15,667 nucleotides of DNA from Actinomycetota bacterium (GTDB taxonomy: Bacteria; Actinomycetota; Geothermincolia; Fen-727; Anoxymicrobiaceae): contig PMDX01000110.1 of assembly GCA_003154635.1 (NCBI GenBank), positions 278-15,944 on the forward strand, written 5' to 3'. Each line of letters starts with the position of its first letter. The first letter of the stretch is position 1. Positions 1-7,064 of this stretch are shown here, piece by piece. The translations under genes and the position numbers were made by a program. A model generated the notes under the pieces. It ran no database searches. It had not been told where the DNA came from and worked only from the letters and a program-made list of their open reading frames with translations.

Positions 1-39
1 CTGAACAGTAGGCAAGGAAAGCGGATAAGCAACCATTTC

Positions 40-885
40 TCAGTCGAAATGAGTGTCTGTGCCAGATGAAAAACCGCTGGACTCGATGGTAGCCACGGAG
101 CTTCCCAGCATCCCCCGCAGCATCTGCTCGAACGTGCGCGCGTTCGTCGGAGCCTGCCCTTTGTAATGGTTGTTGAAGATTACGTAGGTGCGGTCGGAGC
201 CCTGTGCCATGACCTCCACTTTCGGAAGCCATTCGGAGAGCTCTGCGTCTGTGTAAAGGTAGTCGTAGCGCTCCCAGGACTCTTTGTCCTTCCCCCACCA
301 GGAATCGTAGTTGCGTCCATGGAAACGCATGTAGGTCACAGGCCCGGTGATCTCAACTCTCGGCGAAACCAGCCCCTTGAGGCGCGGCTCGTCGACGCAG
401 CAGTAACCGAGCTCCAAGCGGGCAAGGAGCTCGAACGTTGAATCAGCCTCCCACTCCTCGTTACGGAACTCGACCACCGTATCCAGCCCTTCGAGCCTCT
501 CCGCCAGCACCTCAAGGTAAGCGCGGTTCCGTACCGTGTTCCTGAAACCCCACGGGAACTGCGCCAGGACGCATCCGAGTTTCCCATGGTCTTCGAGCGG
601 GCGTATCGCGACCCTGAAATCGCGTGCGATGGATGGGTCGGCGCTGATCTCGTGCGTCATCTCGCGGTTGGCTTTTACCGTGAACTCGAAATTGGGGGGC
701 GTCCTCTGGGCCATCGCGTTGATCCGCGCCGCTGGCGGGATGGCGTAATAGGTGGAGTTGATCTCGACGACCGGGAAATGGAGCGCGTACTCCTCCAGCA
801 TTCGCCTTGAATCGATATCGGGGGGATAGAACGTGCACTTCCAGTCCCTGTAGCTGAAACCGGCAGTCCCTACGAGAACCTTCAT
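40..885 (-). CDS. DUF72 (YecE-like) family protein
   Basis: The 281-residue product matches the DUF72/YecE family along its length. The N-terminus carries the family signature GTAGFSYRDW at residues 6-15, followed by a YPP motif and VEINSTYY near residue 40. The C-terminal part has FNNHYKGQAPTNA, the usual family ending. The family is a TIM-barrel-like fold of unsettled biochemical role, so no reaction is assigned. The ATG start lies one base after the stop of the upstream anti-sigma kinase gene (TGA-C-ATG), which implies translational coupling and co-transcription with the rsbV/rsbW pair. The length is normal for the family and the gene looks intact. No signal peptide or membrane segment is visible, so it is probably cytoplasmic. 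No terminator hairpin is visible in the 39 bases after its stop. Confidence 0.9.
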   Translation of the reverse strand: MKVLVGTAGFSYRDWKCTFYPPDIDSRRMLEEYALHFPVVEINSTYYAIPPAARINAMAQRTPPNFEFTVKANREMTHEISADPSIARDFRVAIRPLEDHGKLGCVLAQFPWGFRNTVRNRAYLEVLAERLEGLDTVVEFRNEEWEADSTFELLARLELGYCCVDEPRLKGLVSPRVEITGPVTYMRFHGRNYDSWWGKDKESWERYDYLYTDAELSEWLPKVEVMAQGSDRTYVIFNNHYKGQAPTNARTFEQMLRGMLGSSVATIESSGFSSGTDTHFD

Positions 886-886
886 G

Positions 887-1330
887 TCAGGCCTGGTACC
901 GCTTCTTCTCCATGTGGATCAGCGTGCCCTCCTGTTCGCTCGTAATCAACACACCGTCCATGATACCTTTGATCAACTGGATACCCCTGCCGTGGCTCGC
1001 CATCGGTTCAGCCGGGGTGTCGAGGACGTCACCGACGTCGAAGCCGCTCCCGATATCGGAGATCTCAATTGTCATGTGGTCGTGGTCGACAGTGCATTCC
1101 AGGTGCATGTTGTTATCCGCGGGGCACGCGTGCTGGATGATGTTCTTGAGGGCTTCCTGCGTGGCGAGCACGATATCTTCGGCCTCAGCTGAAAAATCGT
1201 GGTCGCGCGCGAATTTCATAACCTTGTTGCGCGCTCTTGCCAGCGACTTCTTGCCGCACGGCAGATCGACAACAAGCCTGTTTATCGCGTCAGGTGAGAT
1301 CGGAGAAGAACTCTTCGTCAACGTAGCCAC
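887..1330 (-). CDS. RsbW/SpoIIAB-type anti-sigma kinase (HATPase_c)
   Basis: This 147-residue protein is a stand-alone GHKL ATPase of the RsbW/SpoIIAB serine-kinase type. Visible motifs are the N box (Glu59 to Asn63, EALKNIIQHA), the G1 box DIGSGF (92-97) and the G2 box GRGIQLI (114-120). Family members bind a sigma factor and phosphorylate a STAS-domain antagonist; the likely antagonist is encoded immediately upstream. The first codon is GTG, overlapping the end of the upstream gene by 41 bases. An in-frame TTG nine bases later (first base 1321) has a better-spaced AGGTGG and could be the true start. Either way the two genes overlap and are probably translationally coupled. No sigma-factor gene lies in the window, so the target is unknown. 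It could also act on a non-sigma partner, as some RsbW-like switches do. Confidence 0.88.
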   Translation of the reverse strand: MATLTKSSSPISPDAINRLVVDLPCGKKSLARARNKVMKFARDHDFSAEAEDIVLATQEALKNIIQHACPADNNMHLECTVDHDHMTIEISDIGSGFDVGDVLDTPAEPMASHGRGIQLIKGIMDGVLITSEQEGTLIHMEKKRYQA

Positions 1331-1670
1331 CTGTTACACCCACATCCTGCAAGGCGCGCCCCAGGTTGGGGAACACGCGGAAGACTTTGTCCAGGTCTAC
1401 GAGCTTGAAAACCTTGAGTATTCGCGGGTTGCTGACCACGTAGGCTATCTCTCCGTCGACCGACTGCAACTTCTGCCAGATCTCGATCAGGCTGCCGAGA
1501 CCGCTCGAGTCGATGAACGTGAGACGGCTGAGGTCCAGTATCAGGTCGTGCCTGCGGTCACCCTCGAGCTTAAGGACGACCTTTCTGAAGAGGGGCACGG
1601 TGTAGATGTCGAGTTCCCCGACTGGGGATACGATGTGATACCCTTCTTTTTCCTCTACCTCAATCTCCAA
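1290..1670 (-). CDS. STAS-domain anti-sigma factor antagonist (RsbV/SpoIIAA-like)
   Basis: The 126-residue product is a single STAS domain. GELDIYTVP (residues 18-26) is the typical early strand-loop, and DSSGLG (54-59) contains the conserved serine, Ser56, that the cognate kinase phosphorylates in this family. When unphosphorylated, such proteins sequester the RsbW-type kinase and release its target. The gene precedes and overlaps the kinase gene, the standard order for a partner-switching pair. The start is TTG, preceded by AAGGA about ten bases upstream; no ATG fits the frame. The acidic C-terminal tail after the domain (GGYVDEEFFSDLT) is encoded within the overlap. The phosphatase that would normally reset the switch is not in the window. 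Confidence 0.9.
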   Translation of the reverse strand: MEIEVEEKEGYHIVSPVGELDIYTVPLFRKVVLKLEGDRRHDLILDLSRLTFIDSSGLGSLIEIWQKLQSVDGEIAYVVSNPRILKVFKLVDLDKVFRVFPNLGRALQDVGVTGGYVDEEFFSDLT

Positions 1671-1719
1671 GTAATGGCTTTCCTTCTTCTCGGTGGCTCG
1701 CGGCGAAAGAGCGTTTCGG

Positions 1720-2100
1720 CTATTTGCCCGCGGTGCGCGAATAGATAACCGCGGCCGCAGCCAGCGCCATGATCACTACGAATCTCAGCTTCTTGTGCTT
1801 CTTCCTGGCTTTGACTTTCTTTATCTTCTTTGCCTCGCGCCTCGTGAGCTTGACGCCGCGCTTGCCGACGCCGATTGGTGCCTTCCTGGCAATCGGCGCG
1901 GGATCGGGCTGTGCCTTTCCTGCTTTTCTGGCCGCCTTGCGCTCGGCTTTCTTTGCCGCCTGCTTTTCCTTCATCTTGCTGGTAAGGAAGTTGACGAGGA
2001 GCGTAACGACCATCCTCAGGATGACCTCGCGGAAATCCCTGTCTGAGCCAGCCTTGGGGAGGCTGGTCCCGTTATCGCTTGCTTTTTTATGCGGCGACAT
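1720..2100 (-). CDS. Lys/Arg/Ala-rich hypothetical protein with C-terminal membrane helix
   Basis: I do not recognise this 126-residue protein. It is extremely basic, with about 36 lysines and arginines. A short polar N-terminus is followed by a hydrophobic or amphipathic stretch (REVILRMVVTLLVNFL, about 24-39). A long Lys/Ala-rich central part with a Pro-containing break follows, then a hydrophobic segment near the C-terminus (LRFVVIMALAAAAVIYS, about 105-121). This suggests a tail-anchored or two-helix membrane protein with a positively charged cytoplasmic loop that could bind nucleic acid or acidic lipid; that role is inference. The ATG has a GGGAG seven bases upstream. It sits between amrS (36-bp gap) and the rsbV-like gene (49-bp gap), all on one strand, so co-transcription is likely. 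Low-complexity composition makes homology calls unreliable. Confidence 0.7.
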   Translation of the reverse strand: MSPHKKASDNGTSLPKAGSDRDFREVILRMVVTLLVNFLTSKMKEKQAAKKAERKAARKAGKAQPDPAPIARKAPIGVGKRGVKLTRREAKKIKKVKARKKHKKLRFVVIMALAAAAVIYSRTAGK

Positions 2101-2136
2101 TTTTCTGCTCCCATGAATGTTGCGGCAACAAAGCGA

Positions 2137-3120
2137 CTATACTACAAAGGCCATAGTGTTGCCACAGTTGATACATTTGTCACCATCCATCCCGTCCGCG
2201 TTGGTGTCGTAGCCGTTGCGTTCCACCGCCGGTTGGCCGCAGTTGGGACAATAGCTGACGCAGGCATCCTCCGTTCTGGCGTTCCCGATATATACGTAAT
2301 CGAGCTTCTTCCGTGCCAGCTCGTACGCCCTTCGAAGCGTGGAGACAGGAGTGCGCTCAATGGTCATCTTGTAGCACGGGTAGTAAGCTGAGAAGTGCAG
2401 AGGCGTTTCCCGTCCGAGCCTGGCTACAAAATCTACGAGCTCGCCGATCAGCTCTTCGGAATCGTTGAGGGTGGGGATCACCAGGTTGGTGATCTCGATG
2501 TGACACGACACTTTCGCTGCGCGGATCGTCTCGAGCACCGGGTCGAGTTTTGACTTGCAGATCTTTCGATAGAACTCCGGGTCCATGGACTTCAGATCGA
2601 TGTTCATGGCGTCCACGTGAGGGAGTAGCCGCACCAGCGGATCGGGGTTCACGGAGCCGTTGGTGACAAGCACGTTCTTCAGTCCCCTTGCCCTTACCTT
2701 CCTGGTGCATTCCAGCACGAACTCGAACCATATCATTGGCTCGTTATACGTGTAGGCGATGCCTATCGACCCGTTTCGGTCCGCCATGGCCGCCACCTCG
2801 TCGGACGTAACCGGTGTCCCTTCGGAATCGGTCTCGATCATCTCCCAGTTCTGGCAGAAATCGCATCGCTGGTTACAACCCCTCGTACCGATGGACATAA
2901 TGGGCTTTCCCGGGTGGAAGTGGTAGAGGGGCTTTTTTTCTATCGGGTCGACGCTGGCCGCCAGTATGCGGCCGTAGTTTTCGGAATAGAGGACTCCATC
3001 GCGGTTGGTGCGCACCCGGCAGAAACCTTCCTTTCCGTCGGCGATCTTGCACTCCTGGGGACACAGGTGACAGTGCACCTTCCCTCCCTCGAGCCGCTCG
3101 TAGAAATCAGCTTCTTTCAA
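2137..3120 (-). CDS. amrS: AmmeMemoRadiSam system radical SAM enzyme
   Basis: The 327-residue product is a radical SAM enzyme of the AmrS type, related to pyruvate formate-lyase activases. The [4Fe-4S]-SAM motif is CNQRCDFC (Cys82, Cys86, Cys89). The N-terminus has an additional cysteine set (Cys17, 20, 24, 34) in the characteristic CHLCPQEC...GFCRVR arrangement, and DPIEKKPLYHFHPG follows as in the family. A C-terminal zinc-ribbon-like pair, CPNC (291-294) and CINC (316-319), is present; the tail looks longer than a minimal AmrS. AmrS usually accompanies Memo-like (AmrB) and AMMECR1-like (AmrA) proteins; neither is here. The substrate is unknown. The start is TTG with GGGAGG five bases upstream. 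It is first in a likely unit with the basic membrane protein and the RsbV/RsbW pair. Confidence 0.9.
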   Translation of the reverse strand: MKEADFYERLEGGKVHCHLCPQECKIADGKEGFCRVRTNRDGVLYSENYGRILAASVDPIEKKPLYHFHPGKPIMSIGTRGCNQRCDFCQNWEMIETDSEGTPVTSDEVAAMADRNGSIGIAYTYNEPMIWFEFVLECTRKVRARGLKNVLVTNGSVNPDPLVRLLPHVDAMNIDLKSMDPEFYRKICKSKLDPVLETIRAAKVSCHIEITNLVIPTLNDSEELIGELVDFVARLGRETPLHFSAYYPCYKMTIERTPVSTLRRAYELARKKLDYVYIGNARTEDACVSYCPNCGQPAVERNGYDTNADGMDGDKCINCGNTMAFVV

Positions 3121-3338
3121 AATGCCCTCCCGTGCGGGTCCTGCCGGCGCTCCTTTCCGGTGAACTCGGAATCAAACCGCATCACATCTACATTCCCGAT
3201 TTTGTCGCTGACACCTGTGTGTGATTATCGTTAATGTGAATCGTACGAGCGAGCAGGAAACCGTTTGCCGAGTGGGTGCCTCCGGTGCCGGAAAACGACA
3301 GCGCGCGATTCAGTCCGCAACGTTTCGGGCAGCGGACC
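3121..3338. other. Intergenic region upstream of amrS
   Basis: This 218-bp gap holds no convincing gene. Directly after the deacetylase stop there is an inverted repeat with six-base arms (GTCCGC/GCGGAC, 3313-3318 and 3332-3337, 13-base loop); no T-run follows on the minus strand, so it is at best a weak terminator. Around 3220-3242 the composition becomes AT-rich and includes a small imperfect palindrome, ATTATCGTTAAT. This is the most promoter-like patch ahead of amrS, but I could not find a -35/-10 pair with good spacing. A TGTGA direct repeat flanks the same patch. Confidence 0.4.
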
Positions 3339-4457
3339 TCAGTCAGTAACATCCCTGGCGAACGCGAAGTGGATGCCCTCGCTACGCAGTTTGAGTACCA
3401 TCTCACCCACAGTGGTGGGAGTGTTCGGGCGATGCCAGTGACATATCCCGATCGCTGTGCCGTTCTTCCTCGCCAGGCCGGCGAGCTCGTTCATGGCGTT
3501 GCGGATGTAGTTCGGGTCGTTCTGATGATCGATGAAGACTTCGTTCTTGCGCACAGGAAGGCCGAGCGCCTTGCACGCTATGGTCACCTTATCGTGGTTC
3601 GAGCTGCTGCTGTCGACCACGAAAAGCCCCTTGGGCTCCGCCCATTTGCACATGTTTGTCATAAGGTCCAGGTTATCGCAGCCGAGGCCTCCCTCGTGGT
3701 TGTTGATGCCTTTTACGAACGGCACGGTCGCAAGGTCCGCGTCCAGCGTCCTGAACACCGTCGCCTGGTCCATCCCGACGGAAAGCTGCCCCTTCCCCGC
3801 GAACGAGTTCGGCGGCGCGTTCTGGGTAGGGATGTGCATCATTATCGCGTACCCCGCTTGTTGCATCCTGAAAGCGATCTCCTTCGAGAGCGGAGGATAC
3901 GGCAGCACGGAGAACGTGAGCGGTGCGTCGATAGCGAGCCATTTCGGCATCGGCTCGAGGATGTTGCCCGTGTCATCGACGACGATCGCAACCGTTGGGT
4001 GCGTCGTGTCTGAGACCTTCTCCACCGGTTTGGGCGCCTGGAACGAGACCCAGAAATAACTCTTTCCACCGCTCGGTTTGGTAGTCGAAGCAGGTGAGCC
4101 TGCCAATGCGGTGGTCGGAGCAGTCGAGGCCGGGCTGCTGGCAACCGTGGTCCCGGGGGTCGATACAGGAGCAGCGGTGGCTACACGTCTTGGGGTCCGC
4201 GGTGGTGGCCCGGGGGCCGTCCTTGAACCCGACCTGGAGACGACGACGCCAGCGGTGATTCCGAGTGCGATGAGCGCGACGACCACTAGCGAGGCGAGCG
4301 CCCACAACCTCCTGCGTCTGGCAGCCCGCTTCCTCGCGCGCTGAGCGCGAAGCCTGGCTCTCTGTTCAGGGGCCTGGGAATAAGCGGAGTAGTCCTCTCT
4401 GCTCTCAGATGGACTATCGGCGCGCCCGCGCTCGCCGGGGTTGTCATACCTGTCCAT
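3339..4457 (-). CDS. Divergent polysaccharide deacetylase family protein, membrane-anchored
   Basis: The 372-residue protein has four parts: a charged, Arg-rich cytoplasmic N-terminus (1-50), one membrane helix (about 51-73), a Ser/Thr/Pro/Ala-rich linker (about 75-130), and a divergent polysaccharide deacetylase domain (YibQ-like, about 154-370). Motifs are VAIVVDD (Asp161-Asp162), MHIPTQ (207-212), the metal-site-like NNHEGG (252-257) and His340. The topology places the catalytic domain outside the cell on a flexible wall-spanning stalk. The family is thought to act on cell-wall or exopolysaccharide substrates, but the reaction is not established. An ATG (4457-4455) with GGAG five bases upstream is preferred over an in-frame GTG two codons earlier. 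It lies 91 bp after dapA on the same strand. The PTQ in place of a more usual PMEP may signal altered activity. Confidence 0.82.
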   Translation of the reverse strand: MDRYDNPGERGRADSPSESREDYSAYSQAPEQRARLRAQRARKRAARRRRLWALASLVVVALIALGITAGVVVSRSGSRTAPGPPPRTPRRVATAAPVSTPGTTVASSPASTAPTTALAGSPASTTKPSGGKSYFWVSFQAPKPVEKVSDTTHPTVAIVVDDTGNILEPMPKWLAIDAPLTFSVLPYPPLSKEIAFRMQQAGYAIMMHIPTQNAPPNSFAGKGQLSVGMDQATVFRTLDADLATVPFVKGINNHEGGLGCDNLDLMTNMCKWAEPKGLFVVDSSSSNHDKVTIACKALGLPVRKNEVFIDHQNDPNYIRNAMNELAGLARKNGTAIGICHWHRPNTPTTVGEMVLKLRSEGIHFAFARDVTD

Positions 4458-4462
4458 TACCA

Positions 4463-4466
4463 CTCC
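4463..4466 (-). promoter_or_regulatory. Ribosome binding site deciding the deacetylase start
   Basis: GGAG on the minus strand is five bases from the ATG at 4457. An in-frame GTG begins at 4463 inside this site, so the ATG is the better start. Confidence 0.55.
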
Positions 4467-4548
4467 ATGAGACGTCCGTGGGGTCCGGCCTGCGGCTCCA
4501 CTCCCGTTCAGGCAGCGTTTCCTCTGAAATATGCCCCCACCAGAAAAG

Positions 4549-5433
4549 CTAGAGAAGCTTGAGGCCGTGAAGTACGCCGGCGATGTCCTCTCTGCATGCT
4601 GCCGAAACAGACATCAGAGGCAATCGCAGCTCGTCGGAATCCAGGATTCCCATTAGTTTCATAGCTGCCTTCGCCGGAGCGGGGTTTGGTTCCTTGAACA
4701 TCACGCGCACCAGAGGCAAAAGGTGGTAGTGCAGGCGGCGCGCCTCCTCGAGCTCGTTCGCTCTTATTGATTCGTACAGCGATAGGAACTTGCCGGGCAA
4801 CACGTGGGCGCTGGCCATTATGCCCCCGTGACCGCCCAGGCAGCATATGCAGAAAAGGAGGTGGTCCTCCCCCGAGAGGATGCGGAAGTTCTTGGTGCGA
4901 GCGATTATATCCATGGTCTGGTTTATATCGGCGCTGGCATCCTTGATACCGATGATGTTTGGGATGCGCGACAACTCGACCACGGTGCTCACGTCGATGT
5001 TCCGGCCGGTCCTCAACGGGATGTTGTACAGGACGATGGGCCTGTCGGTGACCTCTGACACTGCCCTGAAATGCGCGATTATACCCTCTTGATCGGGGCG
5101 GTTGTAGTAAGGGCATACGACGAGGTACCCGGCGAGGTCGAGTAGCTCCGCCTGCTCGAGCAGGTAGATCGTCTCGCGGGTGTCATTGGTGCCTATGCCC
5201 GCGATGACGGGCACGCGCCCGGCCGCCTGCTCGACGGATACCTTTATGACCTCGATATGCTCTTCGTGTGACAGCGTTGCGCTCTCCCCGGTGGTCCCGC
5301 AGGGAATGAGACCGCTGGCGCCCTCGTCGATAAGGTAATCGACCATGCGGCGCAGGGACGTCTCGTCTATCTCTCCCTCTTTGAAGGGAGTAACGTTGGG
5401 CACGAAAACGCCCTCGAAATTGGCCTCAGGCAA
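4549..5433 (-). CDS. dapA: 4-hydroxy-tetrahydrodipicolinate synthase (DapA family aldolase)
   Basis: The 294-residue protein is a class I (beta/alpha)8 aldolase of the DapA/NanA family. DapA condenses pyruvate with aspartate semialdehyde in the diaminopimelate/lysine pathway. Visible active-site features are GTTGES (46-51, Thr47-Thr48), the tyrosine pair at 109-110, YNIPLRTG (136-143) with catalytic Tyr136 and carboxylate-binding Arg141, and the Schiff-base Lys164 in GIKDAS. The spacing of these residues equals that of E. coli DapA with an offset of three. Arg141 favours DapA over other family aldolases, though such assignments can be wrong. No other lysine-pathway gene is nearby and no lysine riboswitch was seen. 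The start is TTG with an excellent GGAGGT seven bases upstream. It follows the FAD oxidoreductase gene by 39 bp. Confidence 0.82.
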   Translation of the reverse strand: MPEANFEGVFVPNVTPFKEGEIDETSLRRMVDYLIDEGASGLIPCGTTGESATLSHEEHIEVIKVSVEQAAGRVPVIAGIGTNDTRETIYLLEQAELLDLAGYLVVCPYYNRPDQEGIIAHFRAVSEVTDRPIVLYNIPLRTGRNIDVSTVVELSRIPNIIGIKDASADINQTMDIIARTKNFRILSGEDHLLFCICCLGGHGGIMASAHVLPGKFLSLYESIRANELEEARRLHYHLLPLVRVMFKEPNPAPAKAAMKLMGILDSDELRLPLMSVSAACREDIAGVLHGLKLL

Positions 5434-5440
5434 CTACTGT

Positions 5441-5446
5441 ACCTCC
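5441..5446 (-). promoter_or_regulatory. Strong ribosome binding site for a TTG start (dapA)
   Basis: A full GGAGGT stands seven bases before the TTG at 5433. It supports TTG as a genuine initiation codon, since no in-frame ATG with a comparable site exists nearby. Confidence 0.65.
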
Positions 5447-5472
5447 CATACGGTGATGAGTCTCCATCTCAA

Positions 5473-6996
5473 TTATTCTATACCGATATCGCGACCCAGA
5501 ATAGCCGCTGCGCAGTTGATCCCAGCGGAGCATGCGCAGTCCATCGCGACTCCGAAGCCCCTCGCCGTATCGCCGGCGAAGTAATAGCCCTCGACCCCCG
5601 GCGCTTGAACGCTCGGCTTGAGGTTACCCGTCTGGGAGATCGACTTCGCGACGCCCTCCAGCTTCCAGCACATCGGGTAGAGCGCCCAGTCGACGGTATC
5701 CTTGAAGCCGGGGTAGATGCTCTCGAGGTACTCGGGTACAGCCTTAACCACCTTCATTACCTTCGCCCTGTCCCGCGACTCCTCCTCGGTCAGCGGCAGG
5801 TACGCCGTGAGAAGGTGCTTGCCCTCCGGGGCGCAGGTCGGGTCGGTCGCCGACTGTATGTTCCAGCACATGTAGACGTCGTAGTCGTAATCACCCTCCG
5901 CGCGTACAACGCACGGGGTCTTGATGAGGCGCTCCGCCTCCTCTGCAGGCATGGCGAGGTCGTTTAGCCCGAAGTAAGGCCCGAGGCTGCCGTATCCGTA
6001 CAGCGAGCGAGCGAGCTCAACGAAATCGGTCGGGAAAGCCGAAGGGTCGACCACGTCGAAGGTGTCCTGGATCGGAATGGTGCTTACGACCTTTGACGTC
6101 GCAAGGACCTGCGTATCGCCGCCGGGCATTGCCACCTCTACCCCGGTGACGTTCCCATCCTCGAGTTTGACCTCCTTCACGTCAGCGCCCAGGATGATCT
6201 TTCCACCGGCGGATTCCACGGCCTTCGCCACGGCCTTCGACCACTCTATCGCGCCCCCGCTGAAGAAACCTCCAACGTGCACTTCGACGCCTTTGGCCAG
6301 AAGCGGCATCATTATCTCGTTACCGAAGCGGACTATCTCACCCGCGGAAATATCCAGCGGGTTGTTTATCGTCGAGAACAGCGTGCCCATGCACCTGTAG
6401 GCGTTCCACACCACGGGATCCTGCGTCAGGCCCAGGCTCTCGCAGTAGTCCCAAAGGGAGACCTTCTCCATCTCGTCGAGCCAGGCCGCGTCTTTACCGA
6501 GAGGCTCGAGATTGAACGACCAGTAGTTGATGCCTTTTTCCTTGCAGATCTTGTATAGCTTGTCGTCGAGGCGCGGGTTGCCCGGCGGGGGCTCCGTGTA
6601 GTAGATGCCGTCGTAATAGAACGCGGTGTCGCACGGCGTGATGTCAAGGCTGACACCCATATAGTCGAGCATCCTGCCGAGGTATCCTTTACCTCCGACT
6701 GGTATGCAATGGTAGCCGAGATCGATTGTGTATCCGTCAAGCATTCGCTTGTCGACGATCTCGTCAATACCCGGATCGGAGTCTGCCAGGTAACAGTAGT
6801 GACGCCCGAGCACCTTGCGGTACCACTCGGCTCCGTTGTCACTGATCTCTTCGCCGCGGACGGAGAGCGCCCGACCGCCGACCCGGTCCTCGCGCTCGAG
6901 TATGGCAACCTTCAGGCCGTCTTTCGCGAGTACTGCGGCGGCGCTGAGTCCGCCGACTCCCGCACCGATAATAATGACATCAAACCGCTCGTCCAT
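5473..6996 (-). CDS. FAD-dependent oxidoreductase, phytoene desaturase/amine oxidase superfamily
   Basis: The 507-residue product has an N-terminal Rossmann dinucleotide fold with GAGVGG (11-16), an acidic strand end (LERED) and VGGRA following, as in phytoene desaturase-like and amine-oxidase-like flavoproteins. The C-terminus has the second FAD contact, YYFAGDTARGFG (about 471-482), followed by a cysteine-containing DCACSAG. The substrate cannot be predicted: this superfamily includes carotenoid desaturases, retinol saturase-like and many uncharacterised NAD(P)/FAD enzymes. No carotenoid genes are nearby, so a phytoene substrate is unlikely. The chosen ATG has GGAGG five bases upstream; an in-frame GTG four codons earlier overlaps that site. 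It lies downstream of hbd, separated by a strong hairpin, and 39 bp before dapA. Confidence 0.82.
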   Translation of the reverse strand: MDERFDVIIIGAGVGGLSAAAVLAKDGLKVAILEREDRVGGRALSVRGEEISDNGAEWYRKVLGRHYCYLADSDPGIDEIVDKRMLDGYTIDLGYHCIPVGGKGYLGRMLDYMGVSLDITPCDTAFYYDGIYYTEPPPGNPRLDDKLYKICKEKGINYWSFNLEPLGKDAAWLDEMEKVSLWDYCESLGLTQDPVVWNAYRCMGTLFSTINNPLDISAGEIVRFGNEIMMPLLAKGVEVHVGGFFSGGAIEWSKAVAKAVESAGGKIILGADVKEVKLEDGNVTGVEVAMPGGDTQVLATSKVVSTIPIQDTFDVVDPSAFPTDFVELARSLYGYGSLGPYFGLNDLAMPAEEAERLIKTPCVVRAEGDYDYDVYMCWNIQSATDPTCAPEGKHLLTAYLPLTEEESRDRAKVMKVVKAVPEYLESIYPGFKDTVDWALYPMCWKLEGVAKSISQTGNLKPSVQAPGVEGYYFAGDTARGFGVAMDCACSAGINCAAAILGRDIGIE

Positions 6997-7001
6997 CTGC
7001 C

Positions 7002-7006
7002 CCTCC
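7002..7006 (-). promoter_or_regulatory. Ribosome binding site deciding the FAD oxidoreductase start
   Basis: GGAGG on the minus strand is five bases before the ATG at 6996, so this ATG is preferred to the in-frame GTG at 7008. Confidence 0.6.
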
Positions 7007-7024
7007 ACGAGTTTGAAAATCCAT

Positions 7025-7045
7025 GCCGCGCCACGAGGGCGCGGC
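7025..7045 (-). terminator. Strong hairpin between hbd and the FAD oxidoreductase gene
   Basis: On the minus strand GCCGCGCC pairs perfectly with GGCGCGGC over eight bases with a five-base loop (CTCGT). It begins 20 bases after the hbd stop. A TTTT lies six bases beyond the stem (ATGGATTTTC), so it is a plausible, imperfect rho-independent terminator or an attenuator or mRNA-processing hairpin. No second gene start lies between it and the next ribosome binding site. Confidence 0.55.
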
Positions 7046-7064
7046 CCTTCTTGATACAGTCGGA

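Noticed and set aside
912..1748. 278-codon plus-strand open frame over the rsbV/rsbW region
   Set aside because: It lies opposite two genes with clear STAS and HATPase motifs and shows no domain of its own.
3217..3242. TGTGA direct repeat and ATTATCGTTAAT palindrome as a CRP/FNR-type operator
   Set aside because: The TGTGA copies are direct rather than inverted and spacing does not fit the known palindromic sites; probably chance in an AT-rich patch.
3188..3406. 72-codon minus-strand frame spanning the end of the deacetylase gene and the amrS upstream gap
   Set aside because: It starts inside the deacetylase gene, lacks a clear ribosome site and matches no family I know.
5434..5472. Lysine riboswitch upstream of dapA
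   Set aside because: The 39-bp gap is far too short for a lysine riboswitch.
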